Assembly (NCBI GenBank): GCA_030647575.1
Contig: JAUSJS010000165.1
Location: 1-30,997 of the forward strand
Direction: 5' to 3'
Origin: Candidatus Limnocylindrales bacterium
Lineage (GTDB): Bacteria; Chloroflexota; Limnocylindria; Limnocylindrales; CSP1-4
Length of the DNA: 30,997 nt
Part shown: positions 23,012 through 29,730 of the stretch, in pieces
Position numbering within the stretch: the first letter of the stretch is position 1
Layout: each line of letters begins with the position of its first letter
Made by a program: the position numbers and the translations under genes
Notes under the pieces: model-generated
The model's input: only the letters and a program-made list of their open reading frames with translations
Told to the model about the DNA's origin: nothing
Databases searched by the model: none

Positions 23012-24262
23012 ATGAGCGCCGCTGCCTGGTGGCGGCCTCCGATCGAGGCGCGCCTGGCGGCTGCCGGGCTTCCGGCACTGCCGCGGACCGCCTGGCTTGA
23101 GATCGACCTGGACGCGCTGCGCGACAACCTCGAGCTGCTGCGGCGGCTGGCCGGGCCCGGGGTGCCGGTCCGCCCGGTCGTCAAGGCGGATGCGTATGGC
23201 CACGGCGCCGTCCCGGTCGCCCGGGCACTGGAGGCGGCGGGCGTTGACGGCTTCTGCGTGGCGGCGTTCGACGAGGCCCTCGAGCTGCGCGAGGCCGGTC
23301 TTCGAGGACCGCTCCTGGTGCTCTATCCGATCCCGGCGGCATGGACCGAGGAAGCGGCTCGCCAGCGGGTCGCGGTCACGGCGGGCGACACCGCGCTGCT
23401 GGATGAGCTGGTCGCCGCCGCGACGCGGGTCGGGCCCGACGCACCCCTCGAGATTGAGCTCGAGGTCGAGACCGGGCTCGGTCGCGGCGGCTTCGCCGGC
23501 GAGGCGCTGATCGAGGCGGCGCGCCGGATCGTCTCGGAGCCCGGGTTGCGCCTGACCGGCCTGTGGACGCACCTCCAGGCGGCCGAGGACGTCGAGCTCA
23601 CGAGCCGCCAGATCGCGCGATTCGAGACCGCCACGGCCAGCCTGGGCGGCGCCGGCGTTCCGTTGCCGATGCGCCATGTGGCGGCCAGCGCCGCGCTGAT
23701 CACCGGCGGCGTCGCGACCTACGAAGGGATCCGGCCCGGGCTGGCGCTTTACGGCCTCGTCCCCGACGAGCTCATGTCGGGCGAGATTCCGGCCGATGTG
23801 GTCGATGCCCTCCGGCCGGTCATGGCGCTCTACGCACGCCCCGTTCGCGTCCAGGACCTGCCCGAAGGCTGGGGCATAAGCTATGGGCCCACGTTCCGGA
23901 CCGCGAAACCGAGCCGGATCGCGACGCTCCCGCTCGGCTACGGGGACGGCTGGTCGCGCCGCCTGTCGAACCGAGCCGCAGCGATCGTTCGGGGCGTGCG
24001 TGTGCCGCTCGTCGGAAACGTCGCCATGGATGCGGTCATGGCCGACGTCAGCGACGTTCCCGGCCCGCCGGTCGGTGTGGCTGACGAGTTCGTCCTGCTG
24101 GGCGGCGCCGGGGAGGAGCGGATCACGGTCGCCGAGCTGGCGCACGAGCGCACCACGAACAGCTGGGAAGTGGTCGCCGGGATGGCTCGCCGGGTACCCC
24201 GGGTGTACCATGCGGCGGCCGGACCGGTCGGTCTGCGGGCGCTTGGCGAGCGGAGCAACTAG
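23012..24262 (+). CDS. alr: Alanine racemase
   Basis: Alr interconverts L- and D-alanine with PLP and supplies D-Ala for peptidoglycan. The ATG at 23012 places the PLP lysine at K58 in VVKADAYGHGA and gives 416 residues; the frame is open further upstream but overlaps nnrD. The catalytic tyrosine is Y291 in GWGISYGPTF. Other family stretches are LEIDLDALRDNLELLRR, LEVETGLGRGGF, HVAASAALITG and LPLGYGDGWSRRLSNRAAAIVRGVRVPLVGNVAMD. About 25 residues precede the core. It directly abuts the macro-domain gene. Confidence 0.94.
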   Translation: MSAAAWWRPPIEARLAAAGLPALPRTAWLEIDLDALRDNLELLRRLAGPGVPVRPVVKADAYGHGAVPVARALEAAGVDGFCVAAFDEALELREAGLRGPLLVLYPIPAAWTEEAARQRVAVTAGDTALLDELVAAATRVGPDAPLEIELEVETGLGRGGFAGEALIEAARRIVSEPGLRLTGLWTHLQAAEDVELTSRQIARFETATASLGGAGVPLPMRHVAASAALITGGVATYEGIRPGLALYGLVPDELMSGEIPADVVDALRPVMALYARPVRVQDLPEGWGISYGPTFRTAKPSRIATLPLGYGDGWSRRLSNRAAAIVRGVRVPLVGNVAMDAVMADVSDVPGPPVGVADEFVLLGGAGEERITVAELAHERTTNSWEVVAGMARRVPRVYHAAAGPVGLRALGERSN

Positions 24263-24793
24263 TTGGCGCGCATCGAGATCTGGAATGGCGACATCTGTGA
24301 TCTGGAGGTCGATGCGATCGTCACGCCGGCGAATGGGTCGCTCTGGATGTCGACCGGGGTGGCCGGCGCGATCAAGCGGGCCGGGGGCGACTCGATCGAG
24401 TTCGCGGCCATCCGCCAGGCGCCGGTCGAGCCCGGGAGTGCCGTCGTCACGCCGGCCGGGACGCTGGCTGTCAGGGCGGTGATCCATGCCGTCTCGCTCG
24501 ATCGGGATCGTCGGACCACCGCCGCGACGCTCGAGGCCGCGGTGCGCAGCGCGATGGCTCGAGCGCGCGAGATCGGTGCGACCAGCATCGCCTTCCCGGC
24601 GCTCGGTTCGGGCGTCGGCGGTTTCCCGCTGGACGAGGGCGCCCGGATCACCGTCATGACCGTGCGCGACGAGCTGCCGGCTAGTCCCACCGTCGCCCAT
24701 GTCGTCTTCGCGCTTCGCGGCGCGGCCGCATACCAGGCATTCAGCCAGGCTCTTCAGGAGGCCACCGCCATGTCCAGCGGGGTGAGCCAATGA
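24263..24793 (+). CDS. Macro-domain protein (ADP-ribose-binding)
   Basis: Macro domains bind ADP-ribose and often remove it from proteins or nucleic acids, or hydrolyse O-acetyl-ADP-ribose. The 176-residue product starts with a TTG immediately after the alr stop: IEIWNGDICDLEVDAIVTPANGSLWMSTGVAGAIKRAGG is the domain start, PGSAVVTPAGTLAVRAVIHAVSLD the middle, and IAFPALGSGVGGFPLDEGARI the phosphate-loop region. The usual NAAN motif reads TPAN, so the substrate asparagine is kept but its context is altered. It overlaps the next gene by four bases. The role beside alr is unknown. Confidence 0.85.
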   Translation: MARIEIWNGDICDLEVDAIVTPANGSLWMSTGVAGAIKRAGGDSIEFAAIRQAPVEPGSAVVTPAGTLAVRAVIHAVSLDRDRRTTAATLEAAVRSAMARAREIGATSIAFPALGSGVGGFPLDEGARITVMTVRDELPASPTVAHVVFALRGAAAYQAFSQALQEATAMSSGVSQ

Positions 24794-25083
24794 ATACCCC
24801 GTTCGGGCCGAGCGAGGACCAGCGAGACGAGCTGGTCGAGCAGGTCGCCCGCGAGATCGAGTTGCTCGGGATGACCGGGCCGGCCGTCCATTTCCTGGAG
24901 GCGAGCCGGCCGTATCGCGCGCTCGGCGCCAACGCGATGCTCTTCTTCGATCCCGTGCTGCGCGGCGTGTTCGGCGGTGAGCTCGCCTCCGCCAGCGAGA
25001 TTCTGGCCGACGACACCGGCATCGAGCTGCTCATTGCCCGCCTCGAAGAGCAGGACGACGACGAGGTCACCTGGGACGCCTGA
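24790..25083 (+). CDS. 97-residue protein of unknown function
   Basis: The gene overlaps the macro-domain gene by four bases (ATGA), so it belongs to the same operon. The protein is acidic at both ends (DDDEVTWDA at the C-terminus) with a central apolar stretch PAVHFLEASRPYRALGANAMLFFDPVLRGVFG. No transmembrane helix is convincing; a membrane-associated amphipathic region is possible. I recognise a pattern seen in small conserved proteins of Chloroflexota-like genomes but have no function to offer. Confidence 0.7.
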   Translation: MNTPFGPSEDQRDELVEQVAREIELLGMTGPAVHFLEASRPYRALGANAMLFFDPVLRGVFGGELASASEILADDTGIELLIARLEEQDDDEVTWDA

Positions 25084-25098
25084 CGCCCCCACGATTGT

Positions 25099-25217
25099 CT
25101 CGCCGCTCGGGCGAGTGCAGCCGAAGGCGCGCGCCAAGCAAGCGAGCAAGCGCACTTCGCGGTGCGTGAGCGAACGGCGCGGCGGGCAACGCCCGGATGC
25201 GCCGCCCGAGCGGCGAG
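25099..25217. repeat. MITE-like unit bounded by a 15-bp inverted repeat
   Basis: CTCGCCGCTCGGGCG at 25099-25113 is the exact reverse complement of CGCCCGAGCGGCGAG at 25203-25217. The enclosed 89 bases contain palindromic repeat copy C. The unit fills most of the 153-bp gap before the GlmL-like gene. It could also act as a structured transcription terminator. Confidence 0.65.
25136..25184 (+). repeat. Interspersed palindromic repeat, copy C
   Basis: The segment reads GCGAGCAAGCGCAC, a TTCGCG loop region, then GTGCGTGAGCGAACGGCGCGGCGG. The 14 bases of the left arm and 12 of the right arm match copy A exactly on its minus strand. The loop differs. Copy B (7150-7197) is more distant. Confidence 0.65.
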
Positions 25218-25224
25218 TCGCCGG

Positions 25225-25236
25225 TAGCATGGTGGC
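25225..25236 (+). promoter_or_regulatory. -10 element placed for a leaderless transcript of the GlmL-like gene
   Basis: TAGCAT at 25225-25230 stands six bases before the GTG at 25237, the same spacing as at argF. No ribosome-binding site precedes the GTG. It lies just past the right arm of the 15-bp inverted repeat. Confidence 0.5.
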
Positions 25237-26841
25237 GTGACTAGCGAGCCGCGAGCCTTCCTCACCCAGGACACCGGGGCTGCGACGATTGCCGCCGCGC
25301 TCGTGGGGCGAGTCGGCGGCCGCTGGCGGTTGATCGGGTCCCTGGCCGTGCCGGCCGGTGCGGACCCGACCGCGCTCGCGGCGCTGCTGGTCGAGCGAGT
25401 TTCGGCGGTGGACCCGGTCCTGGCGGCGGCGCTCGGCCTCGACCGGACCCCCGTCGAGGAGCTACCTCGGGTCGAGGTCGCGAGCCATCCGCCGCGGCGT
25501 CTGGCGGTCGTCGCCGGGTCGGAACGGGCGCTCGTCCCTCTCGTCGCTGCCGCCTCGCGAAGCGGCTGGCGGACCTCATCGGCGAGCGCCGAGACCGCCG
25601 ACCCGCTCGAGATGTCGACACTCCTCCTGGATCCGGGGGTGAACGGGATCCTGGCCGGCGCGGGTGACCCGCCGGCCGCCGACGAGCGGCGCGCCCTGGG
25701 CGAGCTCGGTGCGCTCGTCGCGGCCGCCGCGCATCGCCGTCCGGAGGTTCCGATCGTCCTTGCGGGTGGCATGGCTGGGCAGCTCCACGCCTTCGGCGAC
25801 GTGGCCGACCGGCCGGCCCGACTGCTGATCGGATCGGCCGCACGTCTCGGGCGCGACGGCGCCGGCCTGCGGGAGCTGTTGACCGATGCCGCCCTACCGC
25901 CCGACGACGCGCGACGCGCGCTCGGCGCCGCCGCGGTCGCGCTCGCGGAAGTGCTCGACCGGCGAATCGACGTCGTCGAGATCGGCTTCGACGGCGGTAC
26001 GCGGGCCGGTGCCTGGCCGGGCGCCTGGTCGGAAGCCGCCGCGATGGACCTGGCGATCGTACCGTCGGCCGGGCTCGCCCCGGCCGATCCCGACGACCAG
26101 GTGGTCGACCGCGTCGCGACCTGGTCGACCTCGACGACCGATCGCCACCGCCTGCGCGACCGGATGCGCGAGCTGCGGATCGCACCGTGGGCCGATGCGA
26201 CGGGCGAGGGTGTGGCCCTGCGGCTGGCGGCGGCGCGAGCCGCTCTGAGCTGCCTGGCCCGCTGGACACCGGAGTGGGCGGATCGACCGGCGGCCGATCT
26301 CGTCGTCGCCACCGGCGGTACCTGGGCCGTGGCGTCGGGCCCGTCGGTCGCACTCGCCCTGGTCGACGTCCTGCGGCGCGCCGGCGCGGCGCAGTTCGCG
26401 CTCGATCACGGCCGGCTTCTGGCTCCGCTCGGATCGATCCCCGACGCCGGCGAGCGGCGGGCGATCCTGGCCGACCTCGCCGATGATCTGCTCGCCCCAC
26501 TCGGGACGGTCGTGACTCCCGGCGGGCTGCGCCACGGCCGCAGCGTCGGCGCGCTGCAGCTTCACGGCGCCAGCGGACGGCGCGAGCACGAACTTCGGCC
26601 GGGCGGCCTGGAGCTGGTGGAGCTGCCGCCGGGCGCGACCGCCGTCGCCGAATTCCGTTTCCACGACACGGTCCGCCTGGGCGGCCGGGGCCGCCATTTT
26701 ACGATCGACGTCACCGGCGGCCTCGGCGGGCTGGTCGTCGACCTGCGCGACGTCCCGCTGCGGCTCCCTGAGCGTGCGGACCTGCGCGGCGAGCTGCTCG
26801 AAGCCTGGCAATCCGCGGTGCGGACGGGGAGGGACGCGTGA
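25237..26841 (+). CDS. GlmL/MutL-like ASKHA ATPase (glutamate mutase L family)
   Basis: Proteins of this family (PF13941) are actin/Hsp70-fold ATPases, thought to assist or reactivate B12-dependent glutamate mutase; they are unrelated to the DNA-repair MutL. The 534-residue protein shows a degenerate first phosphate motif FLTQDTGAATIAAALV, a middle VVEIGFDGGTRAGAW, and the most telling segment VVATGGTWAVASGPSVALALVDVLRRAGAAQFALDHGRLLAPLGSI followed by LLAPLGTVVTPGG. The canonical DxGSTTTK lysine motif is altered. No mutase S or E subunit is present nearby. It overlaps the next gene by four bases. The family assignment is fairly firm; the substrate is not. Confidence 0.75.
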   Translation: MTSEPRAFLTQDTGAATIAAALVGRVGGRWRLIGSLAVPAGADPTALAALLVERVSAVDPVLAAALGLDRTPVEELPRVEVASHPPRRLAVVAGSERALVPLVAAASRSGWRTSSASAETADPLEMSTLLLDPGVNGILAGAGDPPAADERRALGELGALVAAAAHRRPEVPIVLAGGMAGQLHAFGDVADRPARLLIGSAARLGRDGAGLRELLTDAALPPDDARRALGAAAVALAEVLDRRIDVVEIGFDGGTRAGAWPGAWSEAAAMDLAIVPSAGLAPADPDDQVVDRVATWSTSTTDRHRLRDRMRELRIAPWADATGEGVALRLAAARAALSCLARWTPEWADRPAADLVVATGGTWAVASGPSVALALVDVLRRAGAAQFALDHGRLLAPLGSIPDAGERRAILADLADDLLAPLGTVVTPGGLRHGRSVGALQLHGASGRREHELRPGGLELVELPPGATAVAEFRFHDTVRLGGRGRHFTIDVTGGLGGLVVDLRDVPLRLPERADLRGELLEAWQSAVRTGRDA

Positions 26842-27827
26842 CCGGCGCCGCGTCGGACGTCCGGCTCGTGCCGGCGCGACCGCTCGTCATCGCGCCGGTC
26901 GACGTGATCTTCCGTCTGGCTCCAGGCGACCGCCCCCTGGTTGCGGCCAGCGAATCGGTCGTGGTCGGCGCTCCGATCGCCGAACGCCTGCGCGATCCGG
27001 GTCTCGAAGAAATCCACGTCCCCACCGCCCTCGAGCCGCAGCCGGGCGGCCGCTGGTCGGGACCGGCCGACGGACGAGACGGCCTCGAGAGCGGCGAGCT
27101 CGTCTTCAGCTGGCGCGGCCGCTGGCGTGTGGCCGGCGGCGCGCTGAGTGACCCGCTCGAGACGCCGTTCGCCGGGATCGTCCGCGGGGTGCGGCCGGGG
27201 ACCTCGATCACGATCCGCGCCGCCGGACGAGGGCTGCGCGGCATCGTCGCCCTGGGTGGACCGACCCGCGGCCGGCTCCAGGGCAGCCCGGATAGCGAGC
27301 TCCGGGCTGGCGGGCTGGACGTGAATTCGGCTGGGGCGATCCTGGTCGTTGGCTCGCGCGTGGACGCCGAAACCCTGACCCGGGCGAGGGCGATGGGGGT
27401 CCGGGGCGTGGTCGTGACCGGGCTGTCGAGCAAGGAGCGGCGCGACTACCTCGCGTCCGAGGCCCGCCAGCGCTCGGCCCTCCATCGCCTGCCGCCATTC
27501 GCCGTCCTCGTCCTGGACGGTGCGGTCCGCCGCCCGGTGGCCGGGGCGGTGCTGGCCCTGCTCGGCGCGCTGTCAGGGCACGAGGTCGCGATCGTCACGG
27601 ACCCGCCGATGCTCGTATTCGACATCCCCAGCCTCACCGTCCCGACACCGCCGGCAGACCTCGTCCGGGTTCGTGGTGGGGCGCTCGCCGGTCGCGAGGG
27701 ACGCTTCGTCGAGGCCATCGGCGCCCGACGCTTCCCGGGTGGCGCCCACCTCGAGGCGTGCCTGGTCCGCTTCCCGGACGGCACGACCGCGGCGGTCCCG
27801 CTCGGTGACCTCGAGCGGTTCGTCTGA
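26838..27827 (+). CDS. 329-residue protein of unknown function, partner of the GlmL-like gene
   Basis: The GTG overlaps the GlmL-like stop, so the two are coupled. There is no signal peptide or membrane segment. A middle segment ETPFAGIVRGVRPGTSITIRAAGRGLRGIVALGGPTRGRL looks like the short beta-strands of a barrel-sandwich (biotinyl/RnfC-like) fold. GAILVVGSRVDAETLTRARAMGVRGVVVTGL could be a small alpha/beta domain. The last 55 residues, VRVRGGALAGREGRFVEAIG...CLVRFPDGTTAAVPLGDLERFV, resemble a KOW-type small beta-barrel. These are resemblances by eye only. I do not recognise a named family. Confidence 0.7.
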   Translation: MTGAASDVRLVPARPLVIAPVDVIFRLAPGDRPLVAASESVVVGAPIAERLRDPGLEEIHVPTALEPQPGGRWSGPADGRDGLESGELVFSWRGRWRVAGGALSDPLETPFAGIVRGVRPGTSITIRAAGRGLRGIVALGGPTRGRLQGSPDSELRAGGLDVNSAGAILVVGSRVDAETLTRARAMGVRGVVVTGLSSKERRDYLASEARQRSALHRLPPFAVLVLDGAVRRPVAGAVLALLGALSGHEVAIVTDPPMLVFDIPSLTVPTPPADLVRVRGGALAGREGRFVEAIGARRFPGGAHLEACLVRFPDGTTAAVPLGDLERFV

Positions 27828-27855
27828 GCCGCCCTGAGTCAGGGCGGCTCAGACG
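27821..27855. terminator. 17-bp perfect hairpin ending the GlmL-like operon
   Basis: CGTCTGAGCCGCCCTGA (27821-27837) pairs perfectly with TCAGGGCGGCTCAGACG (27839-27855) around a single G. The stop codon of the upstream gene (27825-27827) is inside the left arm. There is no T-run, but the stem is by far the strongest in the window, and being symmetrical it could work in both directions. Confidence 0.7.
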
Positions 27856-27932
27856 CCAATCCCGGAGCGCCCGCCCCGACGGTTCAGGCCAACGCCGGCA
27901 TGGGCCGACCGACAGGCGGGACGCCCTTGGGC

Positions 27933-27946
27933 TACGCTCGGAGGTG
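27933..27946 (+). promoter_or_regulatory. -10 element before tsaE
   Basis: TACGCT at 27933-27938 lies five bases before a GTG (27944) and eight before the ATG (27947). GGAGG at 27940-27944 is too close to either codon to act as a normal ribosome-binding site. This fits a transcript with almost no leader. Confidence 0.45.
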
Positions 27947-28420
27947 ATGTCCGCCCACACGCGCCTGGAACGTCGCATCGAGTCGCCCGACCCGGCCGCC
28001 ACCTCGGCGCTCGGCCTGGCCCTCGCCAAGGCCGCTCGCCCCGGCGACCTGATCTGCCTGTGGGGCGATCTCGGGGCGGGCAAGACCCACCTGGCCAAGT
28101 CGATCGGCGCAGGCATCGGGGTGACGGACACGATCGCCTCTCCAAGCTTCATCCTGATGGCGGAGTACGTCGGCCGCCTCCCGCTCTTCCACCTCGACCT
28201 CTACCGCCTGGCCGACGCGGCCGACGTCCTCGCCGGCGGCTTGATCGACGACCGGCAGAGCGCCGGCGTGACCCTCGTCGAGTGGCCGGACCGGATGGTC
28301 GGGGTCCTCCCGACCGAGCGGCTAGACGTGTTCATCGACGGCGCCGGCGATGCGTCCCGGACGATCACCGTGCGGGCCGGAACGCCGGCGCTGCAACGGT
28401 ATCTGGACGTGATCCCATGA
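27947..28420 (+). CDS. tsaE: tRNA t6A biosynthesis ATPase TsaE
   Basis: TsaE is the ATPase of the complex that makes N6-threonylcarbamoyladenosine at position 37 of ANN-decoding tRNAs. The 157-residue protein has the P-loop GDLGAGKT (40-47), followed by the SPSFILMAEY switch region and LFHLDLYRL (Walker-B-like), and VTLVEWPDRM near the end; these are the family hallmarks. The start could be ATG 27947 or GTG 27944, differing by one residue. It overlaps tsaB by four bases and heads the tsaE-tsaB-rimI-tsaD cluster. Confidence 0.94.
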   Translation: MSAHTRLERRIESPDPAATSALGLALAKAARPGDLICLWGDLGAGKTHLAKSIGAGIGVTDTIASPSFILMAEYVGRLPLFHLDLYRLADAADVLAGGLIDDRQSAGVTLVEWPDRMVGVLPTERLDVFIDGAGDASRTITVRAGTPALQRYLDVIP

Positions 28421-29166
28421 CGGCGGAGCGCTCAGGGCCGGCCGAGCGCTCAGGGCCGGGCGGGCGCCTCGCGGGCGCCGGCTCGACGTATGACGGCCGG
28501 CGGCGCGCGGTCCTGGCCATGGATACCGCCACCACGCGGGTCGTCGTCGCGACGGGTTCGCCCCAGGGCCGCGTCGACGGCATCACCACCTGGACCGCGG
28601 GCTATCGCCACGGTGAGACGCTGCTCGCGACGATCGGGCGGTTGCTCGGCGAGCAGAACATCCGGCGCTCGCGGCTGACCGGGATCGTGGTCGGGATCGG
28701 CCCGGGCGCGTTCACCGGGCTGCGGGTCGGAATCGCCACGGCCAAGGGCCTGGCCCACGGGCTGGGGCTGCCGATCGTCGGCATCTCGACGGCCGAGGCG
28801 TTGCTGGCGGGAGTCCCGGATGGCGACGGCGAGCCTGTCCTGCTCCTGCCGGCGGGGCCATCCGACCGGATCCTCGTGCGGGCGGGCGGTCGCCCCGAGC
28901 TGCTGCCCGGCGGCCGGGAGCCGGATCTGGCGCCCGGGGAGTGGCTCGTCGCGGTCGATCTCGCCGGTCGCGCGCCGGCTGATGCCGTCGAGCGCGGCGA
29001 AGGGGCCCGCAACGGCCTCGGCCCGGCACTCATCCGGCTCGGCGCGGAGAGGCTGCGGCGGGGCGACGTCGATGATCTCGCCGGGCTCGTCCCGGAGTAC
29101 GTCACGCTGCCACGCGGCGTGACCAGCCAGCGCGGGGAGGTGGCATGGTCGCGCGACCCCCGCTGA
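28417..29166 (+). CDS. tsaB: tRNA t6A biosynthesis protein TsaB
   Basis: TsaB is the inactive ASKHA partner that dimerises with TsaD. The ATG at 28417 overlaps the tsaE stop (ATGA) and gives 249 residues. The first 30 residues are a low-complexity Gly/Arg/Ser leader; the core begins AVLAMDTATTRVVVATG. RHGETLLATIGRLLGEQNIRRSRLTGIVVGIGPGAFTGLRVGIATAKGLAHGLGLPIVGISTAEAL is the diagnostic TsaB block. The second half is poorly conserved, as usual. It overlaps rimI by 22 bases. Confidence 0.93.
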   Translation: MTAERSGPAERSGPGGRLAGAGSTYDGRRRAVLAMDTATTRVVVATGSPQGRVDGITTWTAGYRHGETLLATIGRLLGEQNIRRSRLTGIVVGIGPGAFTGLRVGIATAKGLAHGLGLPIVGISTAEALLAGVPDGDGEPVLLLPAGPSDRILVRAGGRPELLPGGREPDLAPGEWLVAVDLAGRAPADAVERGEGARNGLGPALIRLGAERLRRGDVDDLAGLVPEYVTLPRGVTSQRGEVAWSRDPR

Positions 29167-29723
29167 AGCTGCAGATCGTGCCGATGCGGGTGACCGACCT
29201 GCCGGCCGTCCACGCGATCGAGCGCGCCAGCTTCGATTCGCCATGGCCCGCCGATGCCTATCGGAGCGAGCTCGAAACGAACCGGCTCGCACAGTACCTC
29301 GTCGTCCGCGTCGGCGACGAGATCGCCGGCTACGGCGGGATGTGGCTGATGGTCGATGAAGCCCACATCATCACCTTCGCCATTCACTCGCTCTGGCGCC
29401 GCCAGCACATCGGCGACCGGCTGCTGCTGGCGCTGCTCGACGTCGCGATCGACGCTGGCGCCCACGAGGCGACGCTCGAGGTCCGCCTGTCGAATCTGCC
29501 CGCCCGCCGGCTCTACGAGAAGTTCGGGTTCCGGCCGGTCGGCCTGCGCCCGCGCTACTACAGCGACAACGGCGAGGATGCCCTGATCATGACCACCGAT
29601 CAGCTGCGCGATGCCCAGATGCGCGAGCGGATCGCCCGACTGCGCGCGATGATCGATGCTGCGCCGCAGCCCGTGTCTCCGGCAGAACGAGCCTCGCCCT
29701 CGTCCGGGAGCGGCGTCGGATGA
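29145..29723 (+). CDS. rimI: GNAT N-acetyltransferase, RimI-like
   Basis: RimI acetylates the N-terminal alanine of ribosomal protein S18 in Escherichia coli; homologues beside tsaB and tsaD are common. The 192-residue protein shows the GNAT order: VPMRVTDLPAVHAIERASFDSPWPADAYRSEL at the N-terminus, YGGMWLMVDEAHIITFAI, the acetyl-CoA-binding RRQHIGDRLLLALLD (replacing RxxGxG/A as QHIGDR), and LEVRLSNLPARRLYEKFGFRPVGLRPRYYSDNGEDALIM. A disordered tail of about 35 residues follows. The exact substrate is inferred from position only. The frame overlaps tsaB at its start. Confidence 0.88.
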   Translation: MVARPPLKLQIVPMRVTDLPAVHAIERASFDSPWPADAYRSELETNRLAQYLVVRVGDEIAGYGGMWLMVDEAHIITFAIHSLWRRQHIGDRLLLALLDVAIDAGAHEATLEVRLSNLPARRLYEKFGFRPVGLRPRYYSDNGEDALIMTTDQLRDAQMRERIARLRAMIDAAPQPVSPAERASPSSGSGVG

Positions 29724-29730
29724 CGGCTTC

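Noticed and set aside
22175..24790. 871-codon open frame on the minus strand across nnrD, alr and the macro gene
   Set aside because: Same reason: it mirrors real genes and has Arg/Pro-rich low-complexity sequence.
29656..29730. 25-residue N-terminal extension of TsaD from an upstream ATG
   Set aside because: It overlaps the end of rimI, and the family start LLVLAIESSCDETG fits the GTG at 29731.
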